From Lysobacter sp. KIS68-7 (lineage in GTDB: Bacteria; Pseudomonadota; Gammaproteobacteria; Xanthomonadales; Xanthomonadaceae): a DNA stretch of 64,000 nucleotides. Position 1 is the stretch's first letter. The number at the start of each line of letters is the position of its first letter. Below, piece after piece: positions 10,201 to 17,048 of this stretch. The notes under the pieces are model-generated. The model was given only the letters and a program-made list of their open reading frames with translations. It was not told the DNA's origin and made no database searches. Position numbers and translations under genes: made by a program. The stretch is taken from assembly GCF_021284745.1 (NCBI RefSeq), contig NZ_CP089925.1, positions 1,054,001-1,118,000 of the forward strand. Direction: 5' to 3'.

Positions 10201-10958
10201 CCGCCGCGCGGCATCTCGAAATCTTCCGGCAGCACGATCTGCAGCGCGAGCGGATCCACGTCGACCGACGAGGAGGACTCGACCGTTTCCGCGATCGTCT
10301 TGAAGCCCACCCAGCGGCCCGTGTAGCGCGACATCGCCCAGCCGATGAGGCCGAGGTCGAGGATGTCCTGCACGCCGGCGGGATTGAGCACCGGCATCAT
10401 CGCGCTGACGAATTCGTGTTCCGAACCGTGCGGCAGCGTCGAACTGCGGCAGGCATGGTCGTCGGCCGCGAGCGCGAGCACGCCGCCCTTCGGCGCGGTG
10501 CCTGCGGCGTTCGCATGCTTGAACACGTCGCCGGTGCGATCGACGCCCGGGCCCTTGCCGTACCACATGCCGAACACGCCTTCGACCTTCGCACCCGGGA
10601 ACAGGTTGGTCTGCTGCGTGCCCCACACCATCGTGGCGCCGAGGTCTTCGTTGAGGCCCGGCGTGAACTTCACGCCCGCCTTTTCAAGATGCTTGCGCGC
10701 GCGCCACAGCTCGAGGTCGAAACCGCCGAGCGGCGAACCGCGATAACCGCTGACGAAGCCGGCGGTGTTCAAACCCGCGGCCGCGTCGCGCAACTTCTGC
10801 ATCAGCGGCAAGCGCACGAGCGCCTGCACGCCGGAGAGATAGATGCGGCCCGACTCGCGCGTGTACTTGTGGTCGAGCGTGTAATCGCCGTCGACGAAGG
10901 AGCGGGTCAGCGACGTGTTGGCGGAGGCGGGTGAAGAAAGTTCGGCGGTGCTGGTCAT
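7275..10958 (-). CDS. indolepyruvate:ferredoxin oxidoreductase, single-chain fusion
   Basis: A 1227-residue enzyme that joins the IorA-type and IorB-type parts in one chain, the usual form in aerobic proteobacteria. It decarboxylates and oxidises arylpyruvates (or related 2-oxo acids) to acyl-CoA, reducing ferredoxin. The N-terminal pyrimidine-binding region begins around DHKYTRESGRIYLSGVQAL. CSGCPHN is near residue 450. A thiamine-diphosphate region follows (GGIGCHYM, then LYNDAVAMTGGQPVDG). A ferredoxin-like cluster with CEGCGDCGKKSFC lies near residue 652, with further Cys to about 695. The gamma-type domain starts near residue 730 (ITGVGGTGVVTIGALLGMAG). It has its own extended -10 promoter and reads away from the EAL regulator. 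Confidence 0.93.
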   Translation of the reverse strand: MTSTAELSSPASANTSLTRSFVDGDYTLDHKYTRESGRIYLSGVQALVRLPLMQKLRDAAAGLNTAGFVSGYRGSPLGGFDLELWRARKHLEKAGVKFTPGLNEDLGATMVWGTQQTNLFPGAKVEGVFGMWYGKGPGVDRTGDVFKHANAAGTAPKGGVLALAADDHACRSSTLPHGSEHEFVSAMMPVLNPAGVQDILDLGLIGWAMSRYTGRWVGFKTIAETVESSSSVDVDPLALQIVLPEDFEMPRGGLNIRWPDPPMDQEMRLHQYAVKAAQAFARANKIDRVVIDSPNARLGIITTGKSYLDVLQALEYLGLDARACADLGIRVYKVAMTWPLEPVGLRNFARGLQDILVVEEKHAFIESQMKESMYNWTGERPSIVGKYDEAGEWILPSTGELTPARIARVIARRIQKFHDSEHIRDVMRWMEGKESELALPRAAFPRVPHYCSGCPHNTSTVVPEGSRALGGIGCHYMVTWMDRRTDTFTHMGGEGVTWAGQASFTETPHVFQNLGDGTYFHSGSLAIRQSIAAGVNITYKILYNDAVAMTGGQPVDGTLSVPQIAHQVRSEGVQKIVVLSDDIAKWSDPSIFPHDVEFQDRSELDAVQKQLRETPGTTVLIYDQTCATEKRRRRKRGKMVDPQKRVMINSLVCEGCGDCGKKSFCVSVLPKETEFGRKREIDQSNCNKDYSCVNGFCPSFVTVHGGQLKKKKGTGAADRLQNLPAPTLPNLDQPWNILITGVGGTGVVTIGALLGMAGHLEGKGASVLDQTGLAQKGGAVTTHIRIAKSPADIHAVRIAAGEADLVLGCDMVVVNDYWPLSKIRSGRTQVVLNSYEAMPGTFTTRPDMQFPAQDIVGAIKLALGGNDPHVVDATQLATALMGDAIATNLFILGYAWQRALVPVTFEALMRAVELNGAAIEMNKTAFAWGRLAAIDLPAVLDAAGLARSIPSQDTPHELPILSPGEWEGHEWGANVAPKPHAIEDELRHVPAHGGADVAFLPLDDARLSRSLDEVVARRVAFLTEYQNAAYAKRYSDLVAKVRAAEQQRAPGSSDLGEAVARYAFKLMAYKDEYEVARLYTSGDFERRLKQQFEGDFKLHFHLAPPLFAKKDAEGRLQKAEYGAWVFTAFRVMAKLRFLRGTALDVFGYTAERKGERQLIAEYFTTVQSLLDGLDAGNAKLAADIASVPEHIRGFGHVKEAHLHTAKQREAELLAQWKSPKAPVAAAA

Positions 10959-11002
10959 GAGTGCGGACGTCGCGCGGCCAAAGCCGGGAAAAAAGACCCG
11001 GA

Positions 11003-11011
11003 ATTATAGCA
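11003..11011 (-). promoter_or_regulatory. extended -10 promoter (TGCTATAAT) for the indolepyruvate oxidoreductase gene
   Basis: On the minus strand the sequence TGCTATAAT is a perfect extended -10 element, about 45 bases before the start codon at 10958. No good -35 box is seen 17 bases further upstream, which fits extended -10 promoters. The predicted leader contains a CCGGG/CCCGG inverted repeat around a T-rich loop (plus-strand 10984-11001), overlapping the expected start site. Confidence 0.65.
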
Positions 11012-11114
11012 GTGGCGAATTGCCCGACCCGGCCACCCCTCCCTTTCGCCCCATGTTTGCGCTCCGTGCGCTGGAGTACGCTCCTTTGAATCCCGCGGTC
11101 GGGGGAGGGCACGG

Positions 11115-12305
11115 ATGAGCTTGGCCGCACTTCGCGTGATGGTGGTGGAGGACCACGGCTTCCAGCGCAGGATGGCGCTGCGCCTGCTCGCCGACCTGGG
11201 CATCGGCCAGGTCCAGGAGGCCGCCGAAGGCGCGGCTGCGCTGCATGTCCTGGAGACGGCGAGCAGCCCGCCCGACGTCATCCTGGTCGACCTCGACATG
11301 CCCGGCATGGACGGCATCGAGTTCATCGGCCATGTCGCACAGCGCCGCCTCGCGCGCGCGGTCGCCCTGGTCAGCGCGCTGGACCCGGCCCTGCTCAACA
11401 CCGTGCAGATGATGGCGCGTGCCTACGGGCTCTACGTGCTCGGGTCGATCGAGAAGCCGCTGAGTATCGAGAAACTCGAAGACCTGCTCACGCGCTACGA
11501 AGAACACCTGCTCGAAGTGGAGAAGGACGACCACGTCGATGTCGATCTGGTCGACCTGCGCCGCGCCTTGCGCGAAGGCGAGATCGTCCCGTGGTTCCAG
11601 CCGCAGGCGGAGTTCTCGAACGGCAAGGTGGTCGGCGTGGAAGCGCTCGCGCGCTGGGAACGCGATGGGCTGGTGATTCGTCCGCAGCATTTCGTGCATC
11701 TGTTGGAAGCCGACGGACTCGCCACCGAGCTCACCGACGTCATCCTCGAAGGCGCGCTGCGCTGGAAGCGTCGCTGGCAGGACGACGGCATGCGCCTGAA
11801 CCTGTCGGTGAACGTCTCGCCCGCCACGCTGCACGATCCGGGCGCCGCCGATCGCTACCAGCAGATGGTCGAATCGCACGGCCTGTCGCCGTCGGAAGTC
11901 GTGCTGGAAGTCACCGAAAGCCAATTGATGGCCGATGCCGCCCTGGGCCTGGGCGTGCTCGCGCGCCTGCGCTTGAAGGGCTTCGGTTTGTCGATCGACG
12001 ACTTCGGCACAGGCTATTCCTCGCTCGCGCAGCTCTCGCAAGTGCCCTTCACCGAACTGAAGATCGACCAGGGCTTCGTGTTCGGCGCCCATGCGCAATC
12101 GCGCAAGCGCGCAGTGGTGGAAGCGAGCCTGGACCTGGCGCGGAAGCTGCAGTTGGAAACCGTCGCGGAAGGCGTCGAAGCGGTGGAGGATTGGCAGATG
12201 CTGGCCGAGCTCGGCTGCGGCATCGCACAGGGTTATCTCGTCGGCATGCCGGTGGCGGCGGAAGATCTCGCCGAATCCGTGCGCCGCTGGCGCGCACCGC
12301 ACTGA
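11115..12305 (+). CDS. response regulator with REC and EAL (cyclic-di-GMP phosphodiesterase) domains
   Basis: 396 residues. The receiver domain (about 5-125) has acidic pocket E12/D13, phospho-acceptor Asp59 in VDLDMPGMDG, Ser87 and Lys114. The EAL domain (about 145-390) keeps EALARW (Glu176), the metal-binding EVTES segment, DDFGTGYSSL, the KIDQGFV lysine and AEGVE, so hydrolysis of cyclic-di-GMP to pGpG is likely. ATG 11115 follows a purine-rich ribosome-binding site (GGGGGAGGG). The hybrid histidine kinase starts 7 bases after the stop, so the pair almost certainly forms one operon and a phosphorelay. A TACGCT hexamer near 11077 may be the -10 box. Confidence 0.92.
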   Translation: MSLAALRVMVVEDHGFQRRMALRLLADLGIGQVQEAAEGAAALHVLETASSPPDVILVDLDMPGMDGIEFIGHVAQRRLARAVALVSALDPALLNTVQMMARAYGLYVLGSIEKPLSIEKLEDLLTRYEEHLLEVEKDDHVDVDLVDLRRALREGEIVPWFQPQAEFSNGKVVGVEALARWERDGLVIRPQHFVHLLEADGLATELTDVILEGALRWKRRWQDDGMRLNLSVNVSPATLHDPGAADRYQQMVESHGLSPSEVVLEVTESQLMADAALGLGVLARLRLKGFGLSIDDFGTGYSSLAQLSQVPFTELKIDQGFVFGAHAQSRKRAVVEASLDLARKLQLETVAEGVEAVEDWQMLAELGCGIAQGYLVGMPVAAEDLAESVRRWRAPH

Positions 12306-12312
12306 GCACGCC

Positions 12313-15231
12313 ATGGCATTGCGCCTGCGCATGCCCAACCTCGGAATCCGACAGCAGCTGCTGGGGCTGTTCGGCCTGTTCCTGCTGGCCGGCGGAACGG
12401 TGCAGGCGATCGCCGAATGGTCGCAGTACGAAGCGCGCGAATCGCTGCAGCAGATGAAGGACTACTCGCTGCGGCGGATGCGCTACATCAAGGCCGTGTC
12501 CGACGTGTATGGCCTGGACGTGGTGGACACCACCTTCCGCGTGCGCAACAACCTGATCTCCTGGGAACAGGGCATCGCGGTGATCGACCGCGCGCAAGCG
12601 AAGGTCGGACGGAACTGGCGCGCGCTGGAGCCGATGCCACGCGGGCCGGAAGAACAGGCCTTGTTCCTGCAGGTGAAGCAGGCCCGCGTGCGCGCGGATG
12701 CCGCGATGGCGACCTTGCGCAGCATCCTGATGCAACGCGACCTTCCCGCGCTGGGGCGCTTCGCCGACACCGAGTTGTATCCGTCCGTCGACCCGGTCAC
12801 CACGCGCATGGTGAAGTGGGCCGATCTTGCGCTCGTGGACGCCGAGGAGATCGTGCACGAGCAGGTGGAACAGACGCGGCGCACGAGCGTGGTGCGGATC
12901 GGCCTGTCGCTGCTCGCATTCACCCTCGCCGTGCTGATGGCGCGCCGCTTGTTGCGCAACGTCTACAAGGGCGTCGAATCGCTGACGACCGTCGCCGCCG
13001 ACCTGCGTCGCCACGATTTCACCGAAGTCGAGCCGCCCTATCGGCCGCGCGGCGAACTCGGCGAAGTGATGGATGCGTTCATGGACATGCGCCGCGACAT
13101 CATGGGCTTCGAGTCCGACCTCACAGGCCAGCTCGCGGTGAACGAGGCCGTGCGCAACGAACTGGAGCGGCGCGAGGAATTCCAGCGCTCGCTGCTCAAC
13201 GCCGCGCAGGTCGCCATCCTTGCGATGGACGGGCAGGGGCGTTGGATCATGTACAACCCCTTCGCCGAGCACATGCTTGGCTGGAAGCCGAATGAAGTGC
13301 TCGGCAAGGTGCCGCGCCACGGCAGCGCGCCGCTGCCGGACGACTCGCCGATGCTGGTGCCCGGCAGCGAAGTGGAACGCGTGGCTGCGGCGCTGGAAGA
13401 GAAGACCGGCCAACCGGTGCCGCGCGACTGGCGCACGATGTATGCGCTCGCCGCTTTGAACCAGCCCCCGCACGAATCCAACCTGGTGCATCGCGACGGC
13501 CACCTCGTCCCGGTCGTCCTGGCGATGGCCGCGTTCCAGGATGCGCAAGGCCAACCGGGCGGCCTCATCGTCGTGGCCACCGACCTGTCCGAACGCAAGG
13601 CGCTCGAACAGGCGTTGCGCAGCAGCGAAATGCGTGCGAACGAAGCCAACATCGCCAAGAGCGCCTTCCTTGCGGCGATGAGCCACGAGATCCGCACGCC
13701 GATGATCGGCGTGACCGGCATGGTGGAGATCCTCGCGCACACCGACCTGGATACCGAGCAGCGCCGCGCGCTCAACATCATCCAGTCGTCCGCCGAATCG
13801 CTGCTGCAGATCATCGGCGACATCCTCGACTTCTCGAAGATCGAAGCGGGGCGCCTGGAGATCGCGCCTTCACCGATCGACCTCGCGCGCGTGATGCGCA
13901 TGACGGTGGCGAACTTCGGCGGATCGGCGTCGAGCAAGGGACTGTTGCTCACCTGCGACATCGACGCGCGCGTGGCGCCGGCCTACATCGCAGACGGGCT
14001 GCGCCTGCGGCAGATCCTGTCGAACTTCCTGTCGAATGCGATCAAGTTCACCGAGACCGGCGCCGTGGAGGCCGCGCTGGAATGGCAGTCCGCCGATCGC
14101 GCGGCGGGTCCGCTCGGCGGCGATCGTTTGCGCTTCCGCGTCACCGATACGGGCATCGGTGTCAGCGAGGCGCAACAGGCGCGCTTGTTCGAACCGTTCT
14201 CGCAGGCCGACACCGACACCACGCGCCGCTTCGGCGGCACGGGCCTGGGCCTGGCGATCTGCCGGCGCCTCGCCGATCTCATGGGCGGCGCGGTCACCAT
14301 GGACAGCGCACCCGGTGTCGGCACGACGATGCGCCTGGACCTCGTGCTGCCGCGCGCCGATCCGGCGGACATCCCGGCCGAACCCGAGCGCATCGCGGCC
14401 GGCACGCTCGCGCCGCGCCGCCTGCCGAGCGTGGAGGAAGCCGAACGCGAGCGCAGCCTCGTGCTGCTCGTCGACGATCACCCGACCAATCGCGCCGTCA
14501 TTGCACGCCAACTCGCCCTCGCCGGTTATGCGAGCGAACCGGCGGAAGATGGCGAGCAGGGACTCGCGCGCTGGCGCACGGGCCGTTACGCCCTGGTGTT
14601 GAGCGACGTGCACATGCCGCGCATGGATGGCTACCAACTCGCGCGCGCGATCCGGGAGGACGAGTCGCGCGAGAACCTGAAGCGCACGCCGATCGTCGCG
14701 CTCACTGCGGCCGCGCTGAAGGGCGAAGCGGATCGTTGCCTCGCCGCCGGCATGGACGACTACCTCGCCAAGCCCGTCGGCATTCCCGCGCTCGCCGCGA
14801 CGCTCGGACGCTGGCTGCCGCACACGCGACCGGACCCGTTGCCGGCCACCCCCGAAGCCGCGCCGCCAACCCCGTTGCCGCAGACCGAGCGCCCCTCGCC
14901 CATCGACCTGCACGTGCTCGAGGAACTGACCCACGGCGATCCGCGGGAAACGCGGGCGCTGCTCGACGACTTCCTCGCCAGCACGGCGACCGACCTGGCG
15001 AGCCTGGAAGCGGCCCGCGCCTCGGGCGAATTCGTCGCGATCACCCGCGAGGCGCACAAGATCAAAGGTGCTGCGCGGATCGTGGGGGCCGTGGAGCTGG
15101 CCGAGGCCGCAGGGCAGCTCGAGGCCGCCGCGCGCGGCCAGGACTGGTCCGTGGTGCCCCCGCTGGTGGCCGACGTGGCCACCGCGGTGCATCGCCTGAC
15201 CTTGTGGGCGGAAGGGCGCTGGCCCCGATGA
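12313..15231 (+). CDS. hybrid sensor histidine kinase with HAMP, PAS, receiver and HPt domains
   Basis: 972-residue inner-membrane sensor. A transmembrane helix lies at about 12-34 and a second at about 195-215, bracketing a periplasmic helical sensor domain. HAMP follows (about 215-275), then PAS (about 290-430), HisKA with SHEIRTPM (His458), and an ATPase domain with DTGIGV and GGTGLGLAI. A receiver domain has its phospho-Asp in LSDVHMPRMDG (Asp765). A C-terminal HPt domain has AHKIKGAARIVG (His915). All relay residues are present, giving a full His-Asp-His chain whose likely outlet is the REC-EAL protein encoded just upstream. The signal sensed is unknown. Confidence 0.93.
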   Translation: MALRLRMPNLGIRQQLLGLFGLFLLAGGTVQAIAEWSQYEARESLQQMKDYSLRRMRYIKAVSDVYGLDVVDTTFRVRNNLISWEQGIAVIDRAQAKVGRNWRALEPMPRGPEEQALFLQVKQARVRADAAMATLRSILMQRDLPALGRFADTELYPSVDPVTTRMVKWADLALVDAEEIVHEQVEQTRRTSVVRIGLSLLAFTLAVLMARRLLRNVYKGVESLTTVAADLRRHDFTEVEPPYRPRGELGEVMDAFMDMRRDIMGFESDLTGQLAVNEAVRNELERREEFQRSLLNAAQVAILAMDGQGRWIMYNPFAEHMLGWKPNEVLGKVPRHGSAPLPDDSPMLVPGSEVERVAAALEEKTGQPVPRDWRTMYALAALNQPPHESNLVHRDGHLVPVVLAMAAFQDAQGQPGGLIVVATDLSERKALEQALRSSEMRANEANIAKSAFLAAMSHEIRTPMIGVTGMVEILAHTDLDTEQRRALNIIQSSAESLLQIIGDILDFSKIEAGRLEIAPSPIDLARVMRMTVANFGGSASSKGLLLTCDIDARVAPAYIADGLRLRQILSNFLSNAIKFTETGAVEAALEWQSADRAAGPLGGDRLRFRVTDTGIGVSEAQQARLFEPFSQADTDTTRRFGGTGLGLAICRRLADLMGGAVTMDSAPGVGTTMRLDLVLPRADPADIPAEPERIAAGTLAPRRLPSVEEAERERSLVLLVDDHPTNRAVIARQLALAGYASEPAEDGEQGLARWRTGRYALVLSDVHMPRMDGYQLARAIREDESRENLKRTPIVALTAAALKGEADRCLAAGMDDYLAKPVGIPALAATLGRWLPHTRPDPLPATPEAAPPTPLPQTERPSPIDLHVLEELTHGDPRETRALLDDFLASTATDLASLEAARASGEFVAITREAHKIKGAARIVGAVELAEAAGQLEAAARGQDWSVVPPLVADVATAVHRLTLWAEGRWPR

Positions 15232-15298
15232 GCCCCGCCCCGGATGAGCATGGTCGCGAACGTGTAGGCTGCCCGTTCCTGACGTCGCCGGGGGTCTG

Positions 15299-15928
15299 AT
15301 GAAGACGGTACTCGTGGCCAGTTCGAAAGGGGGCGTGGGCAAGACCACGCTGTCGACCAACCTCGCCGCGCGCTTTGCGCTGGACGGCAAGCGCACCGTG
15401 CTGGTCGATGCCGACCGACAGGGATCCTCGCGCCACTGGGCCACCAAGCGCGCGCACCTGGAACACGCGGTGCTGCCGGTCGACGGCACGCGCCGCGACT
15501 GGGACCGCAAGGTGCCGGACGACGCGCAGCGCGTGATCGTGGATGCCGCAGCCGGGTCGCACGCCGACGAGCTCGAACATTTCCTCAACGCGGCCGATGC
15601 GGTCGTCGTCCCGATCATGCCGTCGACGATCGACATGGAAGCCACGGTGCCTTTCCTCGACAGCCTCGCGAAACATCCGCGCATCCGGAAGGGCAAGCTG
15701 CCGGTGGGGCTGGTCGGCAACCGACTCCGTCCGTGGACGACCGCCTCGCAGCAGAGCATGGACACGCTGCGGCAATGGCCGTATCCGCTGGTTGCAGAGC
15801 TGCGCGATACGCAGGCCTACGTGCTGATGGCCGGGCTCGGCCGCAGCCTGTTCGACTACCAGTCGCAGCAGGTGCGCGAACACCAGGCCGACTGGGCACC
15901 CCTGCTGAAATGGCTCAAGCGCGCATGA
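15299..15928 (+). CDS. ParA/MinD-type ATPase
   Basis: 209 residues. A deviant Walker A motif KGGVGKTT (about residues 10-17) follows MKTVLVASS, with LVDADRQGSS as the A' motif. This is a P-loop ATPase of the ParA family that usually dimerises on DNA or membrane to position cargo. No ParB-like gene or parS-like repeat is seen nearby, so a chromosome-partition role is unlikely and the cargo is unknown. ATG 15299 overlaps an upstream TGATG and follows GGGGG. A TAGGCT hexamer at 15265-15270 is a possible -10 box, which would make it independent of the upstream kinase operon. Confidence 0.85.
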   Translation: MKTVLVASSKGGVGKTTLSTNLAARFALDGKRTVLVDADRQGSSRHWATKRAHLEHAVLPVDGTRRDWDRKVPDDAQRVIVDAAAGSHADELEHFLNAADAVVVPIMPSTIDMEATVPFLDSLAKHPRIRKGKLPVGLVGNRLRPWTTASQQSMDTLRQWPYPLVAELRDTQAYVLMAGLGRSLFDYQSQQVREHQADWAPLLKWLKRA

Positions 15929-15963
15929 GCAAGACTTCACCCCGCGCGCCCCGCACTCTCGGC

Positions 15964-15969
15964 TAAGCT
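15964..15969 (+). promoter_or_regulatory. possible -10 hexamer (TAAGCT) for a leaderless message
   Basis: GC-TAAGCT ends 9 bases before the ATG at 15979, and no ribosome-binding site is visible. The same string (GGCTAAGCTC) precedes the gene at 3988. It is part of a recurrent pattern described in the findings. Confidence 0.35.
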
Positions 15970-15978
15970 CGACGCCAT

Positions 15979-16455
15979 ATGCGCGAACTCATCCTGCTGC
16001 GTCACGCCCACGCCGAACCCGCCAGCACGGGCCAGGCCGACATCGATCGCCCGCTTTCGCCCGAAGGCCTCGCCGAGGCCGAAGCCGCGGGACGCTGGTT
16101 GCGCGAACGCGGCCTCGTGCCCGATCGCGTGCTGTGCTCGCCTTCGCGGCGCACGCGCGAAACCCTCGAAGCGGTCCTCGCCGCGGTGGGTTACGTCGAC
16201 CAGCGCCTGGAGCCGTCCATCTTCGACGCCACGCCCGGCACGCTGATGGAACTCGCCGATGGCCACCGCGACGTCGAACGCTTGCTGCTCGTCGGCCACA
16301 ACCCGGGCTTCGAACAACTCGCCGCGTTGTTGCACAGCGGGCAGTCGGGCGATTACCGCGGCATGCCGCCGGCGGGGATCGCGGTGCTGGGCATTCCCGC
16401 CGACGCCGCGATCGAGCCGGGCGTCGCCACGCTGTCCGCATTCTGGTGGCCGTGA
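15979..16455 (+). CDS. SixA-like histidine phosphatase
   Basis: 158 residues of the histidine-phosphatase superfamily. The catalytic RHAHAE motif is at residues 8-13 (His9). SPSRRTRETLEAV gives the second Arg cluster, and VGHNPGFE near residue 110 gives the second catalytic His. The length matches SixA (about 160), which dephosphorylates phosphohistidine on HPt domains or on PTS-Ntr proteins. Given the HPt-containing kinase two genes upstream, an effect on that relay is possible but is only an inference. Confidence 0.88.
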   Translation: MRELILLRHAHAEPASTGQADIDRPLSPEGLAEAEAAGRWLRERGLVPDRVLCSPSRRTRETLEAVLAAVGYVDQRLEPSIFDATPGTLMELADGHRDVERLLLVGHNPGFEQLAALLHSGQSGDYRGMPPAGIAVLGIPADAAIEPGVATLSAFWWP

Positions 16456-16466
16456 CGGATTGATCG

Positions 16467-17048
16467 ATGCACGCATGGATCGCCACGCTATTGCTGGCAG
16501 GGGTCGGCGCCGGCGTGGCGGCGGCCCAATCGCATGCACGCATCGCCACGCTGGAACCCGCTTCGCGCTTCGAATTCTCCATGCGCACGCGCTGGGGGCA
16601 GGTGCTGGTCGGACGTTTCCACGACAGTTCCGGTGAAGTCGTCGCCTTGCCCGAAGGACTTCGCCAGGTCCGCCTGACGCTGGCGACGTCCACCGTCGAA
16701 ATCGTCGATCATTCGCGCTACACGCGCTTCGCGCGCGGCCCCCGCTTCTTCGATTCCGATCGCTTCCCCCAAGTGCAATTCGTCTCCGATCCCTATTCCG
16801 CAGACTTGCTGAAGACCGGCGGCGACCTGCACGGCAAGTTGCGCATGCACGGCATCGAACGGCGCGAGCACTTCATCGTCGCGCCCGCGCAATGCGCGCG
16901 GCCCGGGCGCGATTGCGCGATCTTCGCGCAGGGCGTGGTGCTGCGCGGGAACTACGACCTCGATACCTGGCGCATGGCGATGCGCGACGAAGTGCGTTTC
17001 TCGCTCGAAGTGCGGCTCCGCGACGTCGGGCCCGCGGAGGCGCGATGA
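16467..17048 (+). CDS. YceI family secreted protein
   Basis: 193 residues with an N-terminal signal peptide (MHAWIATLLLAGVGAGVAAA). The rest is a beta-rich YceI/lipocalin-like fold: HARIATLEPASRFEFSMRTRW at the start, SRYTRFARGPRFFDSDRFPQVQFVS in the middle, and a KLRMHGIERRE segment. YceI proteins bind polyisoprenoid or amphipathic lipids in the periplasm. Its stop overlaps the start of the phospholipase-D gene by 4 bases (ATGA), suggesting coupled translation and a shared envelope-lipid role. Confidence 0.8.
   Translation: MHAWIATLLLAGVGAGVAAAQSHARIATLEPASRFEFSMRTRWGQVLVGRFHDSSGEVVALPEGLRQVRLTLATSTVEIVDHSRYTRFARGPRFFDSDRFPQVQFVSDPYSADLLKTGGDLHGKLRMHGIERREHFIVAPAQCARPGRDCAIFAQGVVLRGNYDLDTWRMAMRDEVRFSLEVRLRDVGPAEAR

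Noticed and set aside
1332..10934. Very long open frames on the strand opposite the S9 peptidase and the indolepyruvate oxidoreductase, some over 700 codons
   Set aside because: They mirror real genes in a high-GC sequence, have His/Arg/Val-biased composition, no ribosome-binding sites and no recognisable domain.
15299..15928. ParA-like gene as part of a chromosome or plasmid partition locus
   Set aside because: No parB-like gene, no parS-like repeats and no replication genes lie nearby. It is treated as an orphan ATPase.
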